NCBI GenBank assembly: GCA_040222185.1
Contig: JAVKDP010000105.1
Location: 1-37,982 of the forward strand
From: JAVKDP01 sp040222185
GTDB taxonomy: Bacteria; Bacteroidota; Rhodothermia; Balneolales; Balneolaceae
Direction: 5' to 3'
Length of the DNA stretch: 37,982 nucleotides
Shown: positions 17,298 to 25,049 of the stretch, one piece after another
Numbering within the stretch: position 1 is the stretch's first letter
Layout of the letters: each line of letters starts with the position of its first letter
The notes under the pieces: model-generated
Database searches by the model: none
What the model was told of the DNA's origin: nothing
Seen by the model: the letters and a program-made list of their open reading frames with translations, nothing else
Made by a program: the position numbers and the translations under genes

Positions 17298-18420
17298 AAA
17301 AGGAACACTTAAAGAAGTAGCCGGATTATTTTTCAAATTGGGATGTATTGCATTTGGTGGCCCTGCTGCTCACGTGGCTATGATGGAGGAAGAAGTGGTT
17401 ACCAAAAAAAAGTGGATGGACCGACAGCATTTTCTTGATTTAATGGGAGCTACTAATCTCATTCCCGGGCCTAATTCAACAGAAATGACTATGCATTGCG
17501 GGCATGAGCGAGCGGGTATTCCAGGACTCTTTGTAGCAGGAGCCTGTTTCATTTTTCCGGCGGTATTAATAACTGGTTTCCTGGCTTACCTATATGTTGA
17601 ATTTGGTTCGTTGCCTGCGGTAGAGCCTTTTATTTTTGGAATAAAGCCAGCTGTATTAGCTATTATTGGAGGCGCAGTACTCAAGCTGGGAAAAAAAGCT
17701 CTGAAGGGATGGGAATTAGGAATTCTTGGAGCCTTAGTGCTTGCGGCAAGCCTCCTGGGAGTTAATGAAATCCTTGCTTTGCTGGGAGCAGGAATTCTAG
17801 GCGCTCTTTACTTCAGCACTAAATCAAAACTAGGAACAGGTGCTGCAAGCTTCGCTCCTATCCTGGCGTTCCAGGGACTTTCAAGTTCAGTTTCAATTAT
17901 CTCAGCAACCAATGTATTCTGGGTATTCCTGAAAGTTGGAGCTGTTTTATATGGTAGCGGGTATGTGCTCTTCGCTTATTTAGATGCCGAATTAGTTGCA
18001 AACGGCTGGCTATCCAGGTTAGAACTTATTGATGCCATTGCCGCAGGTCAATTTACTCCAGGGCCCGTTCTTTCAACAGCTACTTTTATTGGGTATCAAA
18101 TTGCAGGATGGCAAGGTGCTTTGGCAGCAACTGCAGGGATCTTCCTTCCCTCTTTTCTTTTTGTACTTATCCTGAATCCATGGGTTCCAAAAATGAGGCA
18201 ATCGAAAGTACTTGGTTTTTTCCTTGATTCAGTAAACATAGCTGCTGTTGCCGTAATGCTTGCTGTCCTATTCGTAATGAGTGTAGATACTCTAGTAAAC
18301 TGGCAAGCTGGAGTAATTGCTGTACTTGGAGCCTTTTTTACTTTTGGGCCAAAGAAATTAAATGCTATGTGGATTGTGGGAGGAGGATCAGTACTAGGGT
18401 ATTTGTTAAACCTGATTTAA
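17290..18420 (+). CDS. chrA: ChrA-type chromate transporter, two-domain
   Basis: This is a membrane protein with two homologous CHR halves. The first carries FGGPAAHVAMMEEEVV and LIPGPNSTEMT, the second GSGYVLFAYLDAEL and GQFTPGPVLSTATFIG. About ten to twelve hydrophobic segments are visible. ChrA proteins export chromate and perhaps sulfate or other oxyanions, though the physiological substrate in marine bacteria is often unclear. I start it at ATG 17290, which overlaps the lycopene cyclase end (ATGACTGA); a TTG six codons upstream is less likely. No chromate regulator ChrB is present. Confidence 0.88.
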   Translation: MTEKGTLKEVAGLFFKLGCIAFGGPAAHVAMMEEEVVTKKKWMDRQHFLDLMGATNLIPGPNSTEMTMHCGHERAGIPGLFVAGACFIFPAVLITGFLAYLYVEFGSLPAVEPFIFGIKPAVLAIIGGAVLKLGKKALKGWELGILGALVLAASLLGVNEILALLGAGILGALYFSTKSKLGTGAASFAPILAFQGLSSSVSIISATNVFWVFLKVGAVLYGSGYVLFAYLDAELVANGWLSRLELIDAIAAGQFTPGPVLSTATFIGYQIAGWQGALAATAGIFLPSFLFVLILNPWVPKMRQSKVLGFFLDSVNIAAVAVMLAVLFVMSVDTLVNWQAGVIAVLGAFFTFGPKKLNAMWIVGGGSVLGYLLNLI

Positions 18421-18529
18421 ACTGAATACTTGAGCTATTATATAACTTAACATTGTGGTAACATAAGTGACTGGTTCATATGCTTAATTTACCGACGATC
18501 AGCACGTTACTTATTTTTTATTTTTTACT

Positions 18530-20242
18530 ATGGAATTCGGATTTATCGAGCTTTTAAATCTTTTGGGGTCATTGGGCTTTTTCATCTACGGGATGAAGTT
18601 AATGAGCGAAAGTATCCAGAAAGTAGCCGGCTCAAAAATGCGCCAGATATTGGGCGCGATGACTTCAAATCGGTTTAAAGCCGTTTTCACAGGCTTTGTA
18701 TTAACCAGTCTTGTTCAGTCTTCTTCAGCCACAACCGTACTTGTTGTAAGTTTTGTAAATGCAGGGCTTCTCTCTCTTATTGAATCGATCGGGGTAATTA
18801 TGGGTGCCAACATTGGTACTACCATAACTGCCTGGCTTATCTCCATTGTGGGCTTTAAAGTTAAAATTGCGAATTATGCACTGCCAATAATAGCTATTGG
18901 TTTCCCCTTATTGTTTGTTAGCAGAAACAAGCTGAAATCATGGGGAGAGGTTTTAATTGGTTTTGCCCTTCTTTTTATTGGCCTTGCTTACCTCAAAGAT
19001 TCTGTACCTGATTTAAAATCGAATCCTGAAGTCCTTGAATTCATATCTGCCTACACAGATTTGGGCTTTTTGTCCATTTTACTTTTTGTTGGAATAGGTA
19101 CAATTGTGACACTGGTAGTACAGTCATCAAGTGCTGCAATGGCATTAACGCTGGTTGCTGCAAATAATGGCTGGGTTCCTTTTGAACTGGCAGCTGCTAT
19201 GGTTTTAGGAGAGAATATTGGTACCACTATAACAGCAAACCTCGCAGCACTGGTTGCCAATGTTCATGCAAAAAGAGCGGCAGCAGCCCACTTCATTTTT
19301 AATATGTTTGGAGTAATCTGGATCATACTTCTGATGTCTTTCTTCCTGAATGGCATCGACTCTTATATGCAAAATAATTATGGAATGTCACCATTCAATG
19401 ATCCTGAAGCTATTCCAATTGGTTTATCCATTTTCCATACTTCATTCAATATTATCAATACACTTGTACTAATATTCTTTGTTAGTTTTATTGCAAAAAC
19501 TGTTGTTCGTATGCTTCCTTCAAAAGGAGATGATGAAGAGTTTTCATTGGAATTTATTGGCACAGGGATGATGGGAACTGGAGAACTTTCGATCGAAGAG
19601 GCAACAAAAGAGGTAGCCAAGTTTGGTGAAATAACAAGTCGGATGTCCGGCTTCTTTAGAGAACTTATAGTGGCGGATAAACCAAAGAAGCAGAATAAGC
19701 TACTCGCCAAAATAAAGAAGTACGAGGAAATCACAGATCATATTGAAAGCGAGGTCTCTACCTACCTTACAAAAGTGTCCCAGGAACAACTTAGCAATGA
19801 AGCTACCCAGAAAGTTGCGCGCCTTTTAAGTATCTCAAACGACCTTGAACGAATTGGCGATATCATCTTCCAAATGTCAATGGATTACGGTGGAATGATT
19901 GACGACAACATTTCTTTCAGCAAGAAGCAATTAGCAAGTATTAACGAAATGCTGGATGCCATAGATGATGCTTTTGCAGTTATGAATAATAACTTGAACG
20001 AAGACTATAAGAACGTAACTATTGCAGAAGCTTTTGATAAAGAAACTGTTATTAATAACGCCAAATATAGACTCCGTAAAAAGCATCTTAAGAAAATGGA
20101 AGACAATGAGTATGATGTGAGAAGCGGATCCATATACAAGGATTTCTTCTATTCTTGTGAAAGAGTAGGTGATCACATTATAAATGTTACTGAAGCTATC
20201 ACAGGCGAAAAAGAAAAAGAATTCGCTGAAGAAGAAGAATAA
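18530..20242 (+). CDS. Na+/phosphate cotransporter with PhoU-like domain
   Basis: This 570-residue protein has a Na/Pi-cotransporter core with the duplicated QSSSATT (about residue 64) and QSSSAAM motifs, GANIGTTITAW and GENIGTTITAN repeats, and about eight membrane segments. A PhoU-like helical domain follows at about 360-560. It belongs to the NptA/YjbB group, which moves phosphate with sodium across the inner membrane. The gene has its own upstream region (18421-18529) and a strong terminator after it, so it is likely monocistronic. The few bases before the ATG are T-rich without a Shine-Dalgarno. Confidence 0.9.
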   Translation: MEFGFIELLNLLGSLGFFIYGMKLMSESIQKVAGSKMRQILGAMTSNRFKAVFTGFVLTSLVQSSSATTVLVVSFVNAGLLSLIESIGVIMGANIGTTITAWLISIVGFKVKIANYALPIIAIGFPLLFVSRNKLKSWGEVLIGFALLFIGLAYLKDSVPDLKSNPEVLEFISAYTDLGFLSILLFVGIGTIVTLVVQSSSAAMALTLVAANNGWVPFELAAAMVLGENIGTTITANLAALVANVHAKRAAAAHFIFNMFGVIWIILLMSFFLNGIDSYMQNNYGMSPFNDPEAIPIGLSIFHTSFNIINTLVLIFFVSFIAKTVVRMLPSKGDDEEFSLEFIGTGMMGTGELSIEEATKEVAKFGEITSRMSGFFRELIVADKPKKQNKLLAKIKKYEEITDHIESEVSTYLTKVSQEQLSNEATQKVARLLSISNDLERIGDIIFQMSMDYGGMIDDNISFSKKQLASINEMLDAIDDAFAVMNNNLNEDYKNVTIAEAFDKETVINNAKYRLRKKHLKKMEDNEYDVRSGSIYKDFFYSCERVGDHIINVTEAITGEKEKEFAEEEE

Positions 20243-20267
20243 ACTTCTCCCCCATTTTACCTGATTT

Positions 20268-20296
20268 AAGCCTCGCAACTTGTGAGGCTTTTTTTG
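20268..20296 (+). terminator. Rho-independent terminator after the phosphate transporter
   Basis: AAGCCTC (20268-20274) pairs with GAGGCTT (20284-20290) around a 9-base loop, and a run of T follows. It lies 25 bases after the transporter stop. Confidence 0.85.
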
Positions 20297-20389
20297 TTTG
20301 TAACCCCGTCTTTATCAAAAATTCATAGTAGCATATTACCATGTGTTTAGAAGGTTCTGAAACTAACCCCAAATACAATAGAGGTTATT

Positions 20390-20866
20390 ATGAAAGCGAT
20401 CATTCTTTACATGAGTAATCATGGTACAACCGAAAAAGTAGTTCAGAAACTCAATTCGATCATCGGGTACAACAAATGTAAAATTGTAAACCTTGGAGAA
20501 GACACTCCTCCTCCTTTGGATGAATTTGACACTGTAATAATCGGAGGCTCTATTCACAAAGGGATAATTCAGAAAGACGTTCAAGCCTACTGCCAGGAAA
20601 ATCTAACTGAGCTGCTTTCAAAAAGAGTAGGCCTGTTTATTTGCTTTATGGATCATAACCATTACCAGGAGGAGTTTAATAATTCATTTCCTAACGAGTT
20701 AATTGAACATGCCATAGTAGAGGGTAAATTTGGTGGAGAATTCATCTTTGAAAAGATGAACATATTCGAGAAACTGACTGTGCGTTTTTTAAAAAACCAA
20801 AAGGAAAGTATTTCAAGAATTAACTACCAGGCCATTAATCATTTTGCTATAATGATAGCTGGTTAA
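20390..20866 (+). CDS. Flavodoxin-domain protein
   Basis: This 158-residue protein has a flavodoxin-like fold. The N-terminal strand plus phosphate-binding loop reads IILYMSNHGTTEKVV, then DTVIIGGSIHKGIIQ for the second FMN contact region, and GLFICFMDHN for the next strand. It resembles the Flavodoxin_5/HemG-type domain (menaquinone-dependent protoporphyrinogen oxidase), but the similarity is to the fold and I would not name it hemG. It has a good ribosome-binding site (AGAGGT) and stands 21 bases before the DUF1835 gene. Confidence 0.75.
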   Translation: MKAIILYMSNHGTTEKVVQKLNSIIGYNKCKIVNLGEDTPPPLDEFDTVIIGGSIHKGIIQKDVQAYCQENLTELLSKRVGLFICFMDHNHYQEEFNNSFPNELIEHAIVEGKFGGEFIFEKMNIFEKLTVRFLKNQKESISRINYQAINHFAIMIAG

Positions 20867-20886
20867 AACAGTTATCATGTTGAAAA

Positions 20887-21627
20887 ATGGACTTAAATAC
20901 TATACACATTTTGAATGGTGATGCTCTGCTACACCAATTACCGGATCATATTCCCGGAGAGCGAATTGTAACCAAAGAATGCCTGGTTGACGGGGATGTA
21001 AGTGGAGAAACACTTGATGACCTTTTCCAGACACGAGCTTCATTTATTGCTAAAAACTATAGTGGTAATACAGAAGAGGATTACTTCGAAGAAGTAGTTC
21101 CAATGTTTGCTAAAATGCTCCTTATTGAAAAGGGTTCGGAAGTAAATCTTTGGTTTGAAGACGACCTCTTTTGTCAGGTAAATTTATGGTTTGTTTGTAG
21201 TCTTTTGGTTGATAAAGCAGATATTTGTGACATTTTTCTCGTTCGTCCAGAAGTACATTCCAAATATGGTTTTGGTGGAATAGCACCTGAAAAATTGCCC
21301 TTACTCCTCGAGAATAGAATTCCTATATCTGAAGCTCACATCTCTCTTTTTGCTCGATTATGGAAAAGTTACCAGGAAAATGATCTCGAAGCTATGAATG
21401 ATATGGCTAAAGAATTAAATCCTACATTCCCATTTATTCTAGACGCAGTTCAGGCTCATACAGATCGTGTAACTAATAACAAGCCAGAGAAAATTATTAA
21501 GGAGATCATAGAAGAAAATGACTCTGCTACCTTTGGTGAAGTTTTTCAAAAGTTTAATGAACAGGCTTTTATCTATGGCTTCGGTGATTTACAAGTCAAA
21601 AGAATTTATGATTCGATGAAGAAATAA
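20887..21627 (+). CDS. DUF1835-domain protein
   Basis: This 246-residue protein has the DUF1835 opening (IHILNGDALLHQLPDHIPGE, then a 'CLVDGD' segment) and a middle 'LWFEDDLFCQVNLWF' motif with the acidic and Gln residues conserved in that family. A helical C-terminal part follows. The function is unknown; family members are single-copy cytosolic proteins in many Bacteroidota and Firmicutes. It probably shares a transcript with the flavodoxin gene. Confidence 0.8.
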   Translation: MDLNTIHILNGDALLHQLPDHIPGERIVTKECLVDGDVSGETLDDLFQTRASFIAKNYSGNTEEDYFEEVVPMFAKMLLIEKGSEVNLWFEDDLFCQVNLWFVCSLLVDKADICDIFLVRPEVHSKYGFGGIAPEKLPLLLENRIPISEAHISLFARLWKSYQENDLEAMNDMAKELNPTFPFILDAVQAHTDRVTNNKPEKIIKEIIEENDSATFGEVFQKFNEQAFIYGFGDLQVKRIYDSMKK

Positions 21628-21638
21628 AATTCTAATTT

Positions 21639-21654
21639 TATACCGATCGGTATA
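21639..21654. promoter_or_regulatory. Palindromic operator, copy 1 (upstream of tetR-like gene)
   Basis: TATACCGATCGGTATA is a perfect 16-base palindrome, of the ACCGATCGGT type often bound by TetR-family repressors. It lies 38 bases before the earliest possible tetR codon. A second copy with one mismatch lies at 22294-22309. Confidence 0.75.
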
Positions 21655-21691
21655 TTTATATATTTACTGAATATTAACATATCTCAGTTAG

Positions 21692-22276
21692 ATCAAAGAC
21701 ACCAATAATTATATCATAAAAACAGTAGCCCCTATCTTTAATAAGAAAGGCTATGCTGGTACTAGTTTGTCTGATTTAACCGAAGCTACAGGTTTAACCA
21801 AAGGTGCCATTTATGGCAACTTTAAAAACAAAGAGGCCCTTGCAGTAGAGGCCTTCAAGTTCAACGTTCGTGCTATCATGAATGAGATATCAATTCAGAC
21901 AAATAAAGAAAAACGAGCTATTGACAAGCTTTATGCTATTACCAATTATTATCGTGGATACTATGATTTAACCAAGATTTCAGGCGGTTGCCCTATTTTA
22001 AATGTAGGTGCTGATACCAAACATATTAATCCTGTCCTATTCAGGTTAGTTAAGAGTATTGCAAGGAAACTTGAGGGTAGCATAGCTGAAATCATTTCTA
22101 AAGGTATCAAGAATGGCGAGTTCAGAAATGACCTGGATGCAAAGAAATCAGCCCGGAATATTTACTCGATGATGGAAGGCAGTGTATTCATGGCCAGTAC
22201 TCATGATAATCGCATATATCTCATTAATATGATGGATCACATTGATGAAATGATCAGGTTTAAAATGTTAGCATAA
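21692..22276 (+). CDS. TetR-family regulator, start codon unclear
   Basis: The DNA-binding part reads YIIKTVAPIFNKKGYAGTS then LSDLTEATGLTKGAIYGNF, a typical TetR helix-turn-helix ending in the recognition helix and the YGNF/YxxF motif. The C-terminal ligand domain is similar to TetR_C regulators of fatty-acid/quinone genes (GGCPILNVGADT). The homology begins at least 20 residues before the first usual start codon in frame, a TTG at 21767, which would cut helix 1 off. Upstream the frame is open only to a TAG at 21689-21691, and no ATG, GTG or TTG lies between. Either a rare start (ATC/ATT/ATA) is used or a small mutation removed the start. The surrounding operators suggest it is, or was recently, functional. 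Confidence 0.78.
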   Translation: MKDTNNYIIKTVAPIFNKKGYAGTSLSDLTEATGLTKGAIYGNFKNKEALAVEAFKFNVRAIMNEISIQTNKEKRAIDKLYAITNYYRGYYDLTKISGGCPILNVGADTKHINPVLFRLVKSIARKLEGSIAEIISKGIKNGEFRNDLDAKKSARNIYSMMEGSVFMASTHDNRIYLINMMDHIDEMIRFKMLA

Positions 22277-22293
22277 AAAAATTTAAACAATAA

Positions 22294-22309
22294 TATGCCG
22301 ATCGGTATA
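22294..22309. promoter_or_regulatory. Palindromic operator, copy 2 (upstream of thioesterase)
   Basis: TATGCCGATCGGTATA differs at one base from the copy at 21639. It sits 11 bases before the thioesterase ATG, where a bound repressor would block the promoter or early elongation. Confidence 0.75.
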
Positions 22310-22320
22310 AATTATACATT

Positions 22321-22806
22321 ATGGAAAAAATACTTACTTCAAAAACCAAAGTGCGGTTCCAGGATTGCGACCCTTTTAATCATCTCAATAATTCTAAATA
22401 CATTGACTATATGATGAATGCCAGGGAAGACCACCTGATCAAGCATTATGATTTAAATGTGTACGACGAAGCAAAAAATAAAGGAATAAGCTGGGTGGTT
22501 GGTAGTAATCAGCTTCTATATGTGAGCCCTGCTACGAACATGGAAACTGTTCTCATAGAAACTCAGCTGATTAAATACTCAGCTAAAAACCTGACCGTCG
22601 AAATGACGATGTGGGATGAGCAAAGAAAACGACTGAAAGCTTTACTATGGTCAACCTTTGTTCATTTCAATTTAAAAGAGAAAAAAGCACATTCTCACAA
22701 TCCAGAATTCCTGGACTTATTTGAGAAAGTAGTACTTCCGGTTGAGCAAACAACTTTTGATGCACGAAGCAGGTTTTTAGCAGTACAATATGCCAGAGCA
22801 TCCTAG
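22321..22806 (+). CDS. Acyl-CoA thioesterase, hotdog fold
   Basis: This 161-residue protein belongs to the 4HBT/YbgC-like hotdog thioesterases. The start TKVRFQDCDPFNHLNNSKYI contains the usual 'RFxDxDxxxHLNNxxY' active-site signature with Asp and His. It should hydrolyse acyl-CoA or acyl-ACP thioesters in the cytoplasm. It follows the tetR gene by 44 bases, separated only by the second operator copy, so the TetR protein is its probable repressor. This suggests control of acyl-CoA levels or detoxification. Confidence 0.88.
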   Translation: MEKILTSKTKVRFQDCDPFNHLNNSKYIDYMMNAREDHLIKHYDLNVYDEAKNKGISWVVGSNQLLYVSPATNMETVLIETQLIKYSAKNLTVEMTMWDEQRKRLKALLWSTFVHFNLKEKKAHSHNPEFLDLFEKVVLPVEQTTFDARSRFLAVQYARAS

Positions 22807-22879
22807 CGTCCCCTATTTATGCTTTCGTTTGTTATAATGTTGTATCAAACTGTTTTGGTAGATTCTGTATAAACACACA

Positions 22880-22998
22880 GATCATCCTGAACTTGTTTCT
22901 CCGAAGGAGTCCTTTGGACAGGATCTTAAGATGTGGCTTTGAAAAGCTAAAATGGGCCTGAGATAGTTCGTAAGATCCCGAAACGAGTTCGGGATGAC
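22880..22998 (+). repeat. REP-like intergenic repeat, copy 1
   Basis: A 119-base element with imperfect terminal inverted repeats (CATCCTGAACTTG at the left, GAGTTCGGGATGAC at the right). It is built of two hairpin arms: ATCCTG…CAGGAT at 22884-22925 and GATCCCGAA/TTCGGGATG at 22974-22997. GGATCTTA (22921-22928) is complementary to TAAGATCC (22971-22978), so the whole can fold as a branched structure. An inverted copy with a different core is at 24888-25038. Such hairpins are spread in intergenic regions of many Bacteroidota and resemble REP/MITE elements. Confidence 0.8.
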
Positions 22999-23023
22999 TT
23001 TTTAATAAATATCAAAAACTACC

Positions 23024-23377
23024 ATGGCATATAACGAATTCCTGGCAGACAGAGTAAGAACAGTACTCTGTAAAAGATCAGTAGACTTCGAAGAAAAGAG
23101 AATGTTTGGAGGATTATGCATACTCGTTGACGATAAAATGTGTATGGGAATTATTAATGATGAGCTCATGGCTCGCGTTGGCGAAGAAACCGAACAAAAG
23201 ATACAACACAAAGAAGGTGTTCGACCTATGGATTTTACTGGACGCAGGATGAAAGGCTATGCATATGTTGGTCAATCGGGCTTAGACCGAGAAGATGACC
23301 TTGAGTTTTGGGTTGATTTGTGCCTCGAGTTTAACCCTCTGGCTAAAGCGAGTAAGAAAAAGAAAAAAAAGAAGTAG
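23024..23377 (+). CDS. TfoX N-terminal-domain protein
   Basis: This 117-residue protein matches the TfoX N-terminal domain: an initial helix, then EEKRMFGGLCILVDDKMCMGI, the RMFGG motif being diagnostic, and FTGRRMKGYAYV. It is a stand-alone domain without the C-terminal TfoX part, so a competence role is not implied; the function of such proteins is unknown. It ends in an unusual lysine run (KKKKKKK). The start ATG 23024 follows the repeat element by 25 bases. Confidence 0.85.
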   Translation: MAYNEFLADRVRTVLCKRSVDFEEKRMFGGLCILVDDKMCMGIINDELMARVGEETEQKIQHKEGVRPMDFTGRRMKGYAYVGQSGLDREDDLEFWVDLCLEFNPLAKASKKKKKKK

Positions 23378-23401
23378 AAGTTTTGAATCCTTTTTAACTT
23401 C

Positions 23402-23429
23402 TTGTCATCTACTGGATGAACATTAATTA
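23402..23429 (+). promoter_or_regulatory. Possible promoter of the cysteine-rich peptide/sigma pair
   Basis: TTGTCA (23402-23407) and TAATTA (23424-23429) are spaced by 16 bases, and lie 14 bases before the ATG of the cysteine-rich gene. This is only a resemblance to a vegetative promoter; a sigma-specific motif could also be hidden here. Confidence 0.3.
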
Positions 23430-23442
23430 AATCATCTTAGCT

Positions 23443-23571
23443 ATGAGTACAAATAATGCCTGTGTATGTACAAACTGTAGTTGCTCAAACTGCGACTGCG
23501 TAGAATGTAAAGCGAATAATTGCTCCTGTGAAATATGCAATTGTGATAATTGCGAAAGCTGCTGTAGCTAA
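23443..23571 (+). CDS. Metallothionein-like cysteine-rich peptide, 42 aa
   Basis: This short reading frame encodes 42 residues with 14 cysteines (one third), spaced mostly as CxC and CxxC: C7, C9, C12, C14, C17, C19, C22, C27, C29, C32, C34, C37, C40, C41. Typical segments are CVCTNCSCSNCDC and NCSCEICNCDNC. There are no aromatic residues and no signal peptide. This is the composition of a metallothionein, so cytoplasmic binding of Zn, Cu or Cd through thiolate clusters is likely. It ends two bases before the sigma-factor start, so the two are translationally coupled. It is not obviously a member of a named metallothionein family that I can recall. Frame integrity and the striking codon pattern leave little doubt that it is a gene. 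Confidence 0.85.
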   Translation: MSTNNACVCTNCSCSNCDCVECKANNCSCEICNCDNCESCCS

Positions 23572-23573
23572 CT

Positions 23574-24125
23574 ATGCCTCAAGAAACATTAGATATCTGG
23601 GACTCCTTTAGAGAAACTCTTTTTTTCTTCATCCTCAAAAGGGTCAAAGATGAAGATATATCCAAGGATATCCTGCAAGAAGTTTTTATCAAGATTCACC
23701 TAAACCTTCACCAACTTAAAGATCAAACAAAAGTAAAAGCCTGGGCTTACCAGATAACCAGGAACCAAATTGCTGAATATTTCAACAAGACAAAGAATAC
23801 GGTTGCTCTTAACGAGTTTAATGAAGAACAACTAGCCGAAGACTACGATCACAGTGAAATTGAATTCTGTTGTTTTGAAAACCTGATTGATGAACTCCCG
23901 GAAAAATACGGTGAAGTGCTAACGCTTATCAATTTGGAAGGAAAACAACAAAAAGAAGCAGCAAGACAACTTCATCTTTCCCTTTCTAATGTTAAGACCA
24001 GAGTTCACAGAGCAAAAGAAATGCTTAAACAGAAATTTGTAGACTGCTGCAAATTCACTTTAAATGAAAGGGGGTTGTTAGTAGGCGAACAAAACTGCCA
24101 CCGATGCAGTTGTGCTAATTGCTAA
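23574..24125 (+). CDS. sigZ: SigZ-like ECF sigma factor with cysteine-rich tail
   Basis: This 183-residue ECF sigma factor has region 2 at about residues 8-75 (DISKDILQEVFIKIH; VKAWAYQITRNQIAEYF) and region 4 at about 100-155 (LPEKYGEVLTLINLEGKQQ, then a helix-turn-helix with LSLSNVKTRVHRAKEML). It resembles the SigZ group. The tail is unusual: DCC at 158-159, then CHRCSCANC at 175-183, with another Cys pair at 99-100 between the two domains. The tail copies the motif of the peptide encoded upstream. No anti-sigma gene is adjacent, so metal or redox sensing through these cysteines is an attractive inference. The 3' end overlaps rsmE on the other strand by 11 bases. Confidence 0.88.
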   Translation: MPQETLDIWDSFRETLFFFILKRVKDEDISKDILQEVFIKIHLNLHQLKDQTKVKAWAYQITRNQIAEYFNKTKNTVALNEFNEEQLAEDYDHSEIEFCCFENLIDELPEKYGEVLTLINLEGKQQKEAARQLHLSLSNVKTRVHRAKEMLKQKFVDCCKFTLNERGLLVGEQNCHRCSCANC

Positions 24126-24816
24126 ACAAGTATTGCGAAAGGAATGCTACGACTGCAGTTTCTGCTCTTAACCTGTTTTTTCCAAGAGAAATAAATTCCC
24201 CTCCCTTCTCTTTATTCAGCTCTACCTCTCTTTTTGAAAAACCACCTTCTGGACCAACCATGAGAACTGTCTGAGAACCAATTAGTTCTTTAGGCTGATT
24301 AGATATCTCTATCTGTTCATGAGCCATTACAAAGCCTGAGTTGGCATATGAACTGAATACCTGATCTAATGAATCCAATAGCACAAGTTTAGGCAACCAA
24401 AACCTCCCACTTTGTTTGAATGCACTTAGAATGATTGTTTTTAAGCGTTCTTCCTTACTGTTATTTCGCTCAGAATGATCCGAATTGAATAAGCAAATTT
24501 CAGATGCTCCCAGTTCAACTGCCTTTTCAACAGCAAACTCCAGCCTGTCTCTTTTTTTAAGTAGCCCCAGGGCTAATATTTTCCTGGCCGCAGGTGCAGG
24601 CTCTTCTCTTTTCTTCTGAATATTACCAACCACCGACTGTTTACTCATCTCCCTTATTACAACATCAAACCTGGACCCTTCACCATCCGCAACAAGGATG
24701 GTATCTCCAACCTTATGACGGAGTACTTTACTGATATGGGTCGCTTCCTGACCTTTAATCTCAACTGAAATACCGTCCTTAAAATCAGGTTTAGAAGCGT
24801 AGAAAATGTTATTCAT
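24115..24816 (-). CDS. rsmE: 16S rRNA m3U1498 methyltransferase RsmE
   Basis: This 233-residue SPOUT methyltransferase adds a methyl group to N3 of U1498 in 16S rRNA. It has an N-terminal PUA-like part (HISKVLRHKVGDTI) and the SAM-binding trefoil knot with VGPEGGFSKREVE (GPEGGF at 188-193) and LGKNRLRAETAVVAFL (211-226). The length is normal. It is convergent with the sigma-factor gene and overlaps its last 11 bases. It is the last plain housekeeping gene of the segment flanked by the two repeats. Confidence 0.95.
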   Translation of the reverse strand: MNNIFYASKPDFKDGISVEIKGQEATHISKVLRHKVGDTILVADGEGSRFDVVIREMSKQSVVGNIQKKREEPAPAARKILALGLLKKRDRLEFAVEKAVELGASEICLFNSDHSERNNSKEERLKTIILSAFKQSGRFWLPKLVLLDSLDQVFSSYANSGFVMAHEQIEISNQPKELIGSQTVLMVGPEGGFSKREVELNKEKGGEFISLGKNRLRAETAVVAFLSQYLFSN

Positions 24817-24887
24817 TGTATAGTTTTATTCTGCCCAAAAGTAGCATATCTGCTCTTTGATCTGAAATTTTTATTCTTCCAGGAACA

Positions 24888-25038
24888 GTCATCCCGAATC
24901 TTGTACTGAACTCGATTCAGTATCATTTCGGGATCTTTGTGAAAGCTTTGCAAAAAGAAGTGCCTTTAAATTTCATTAAAACCAATGCGTAAGATCCTGT
25001 CCACAGGACTCCTTTGGAGAAACAAGTTCAGGATGACC
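24888..25038 (-). repeat. REP-like intergenic repeat, copy 2 (inverted)
   Basis: A 151-base element, inverted relative to the copy at 22880. The segment 24990-25037, read on the minus strand, matches 22881-22928 with only a few mismatches, including GGACAGGATCTTA. The other end (24888-24935) is a hairpin with GTCATCCCGAA and TTTCGGGATC, like the right end of copy 1. The central 50 or so bases are not conserved between the copies. Confidence 0.8.
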
Positions 25039-25049
25039 TTACTTAAAAA

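Noticed and set aside
22880..25038. A composite transposon bounded by the two inverted repeats
   Set aside because: No transposase lies inside, the content includes the housekeeping gene rsmE, and no target-site duplication is visible. The repeats are better seen as dispersed intergenic elements.
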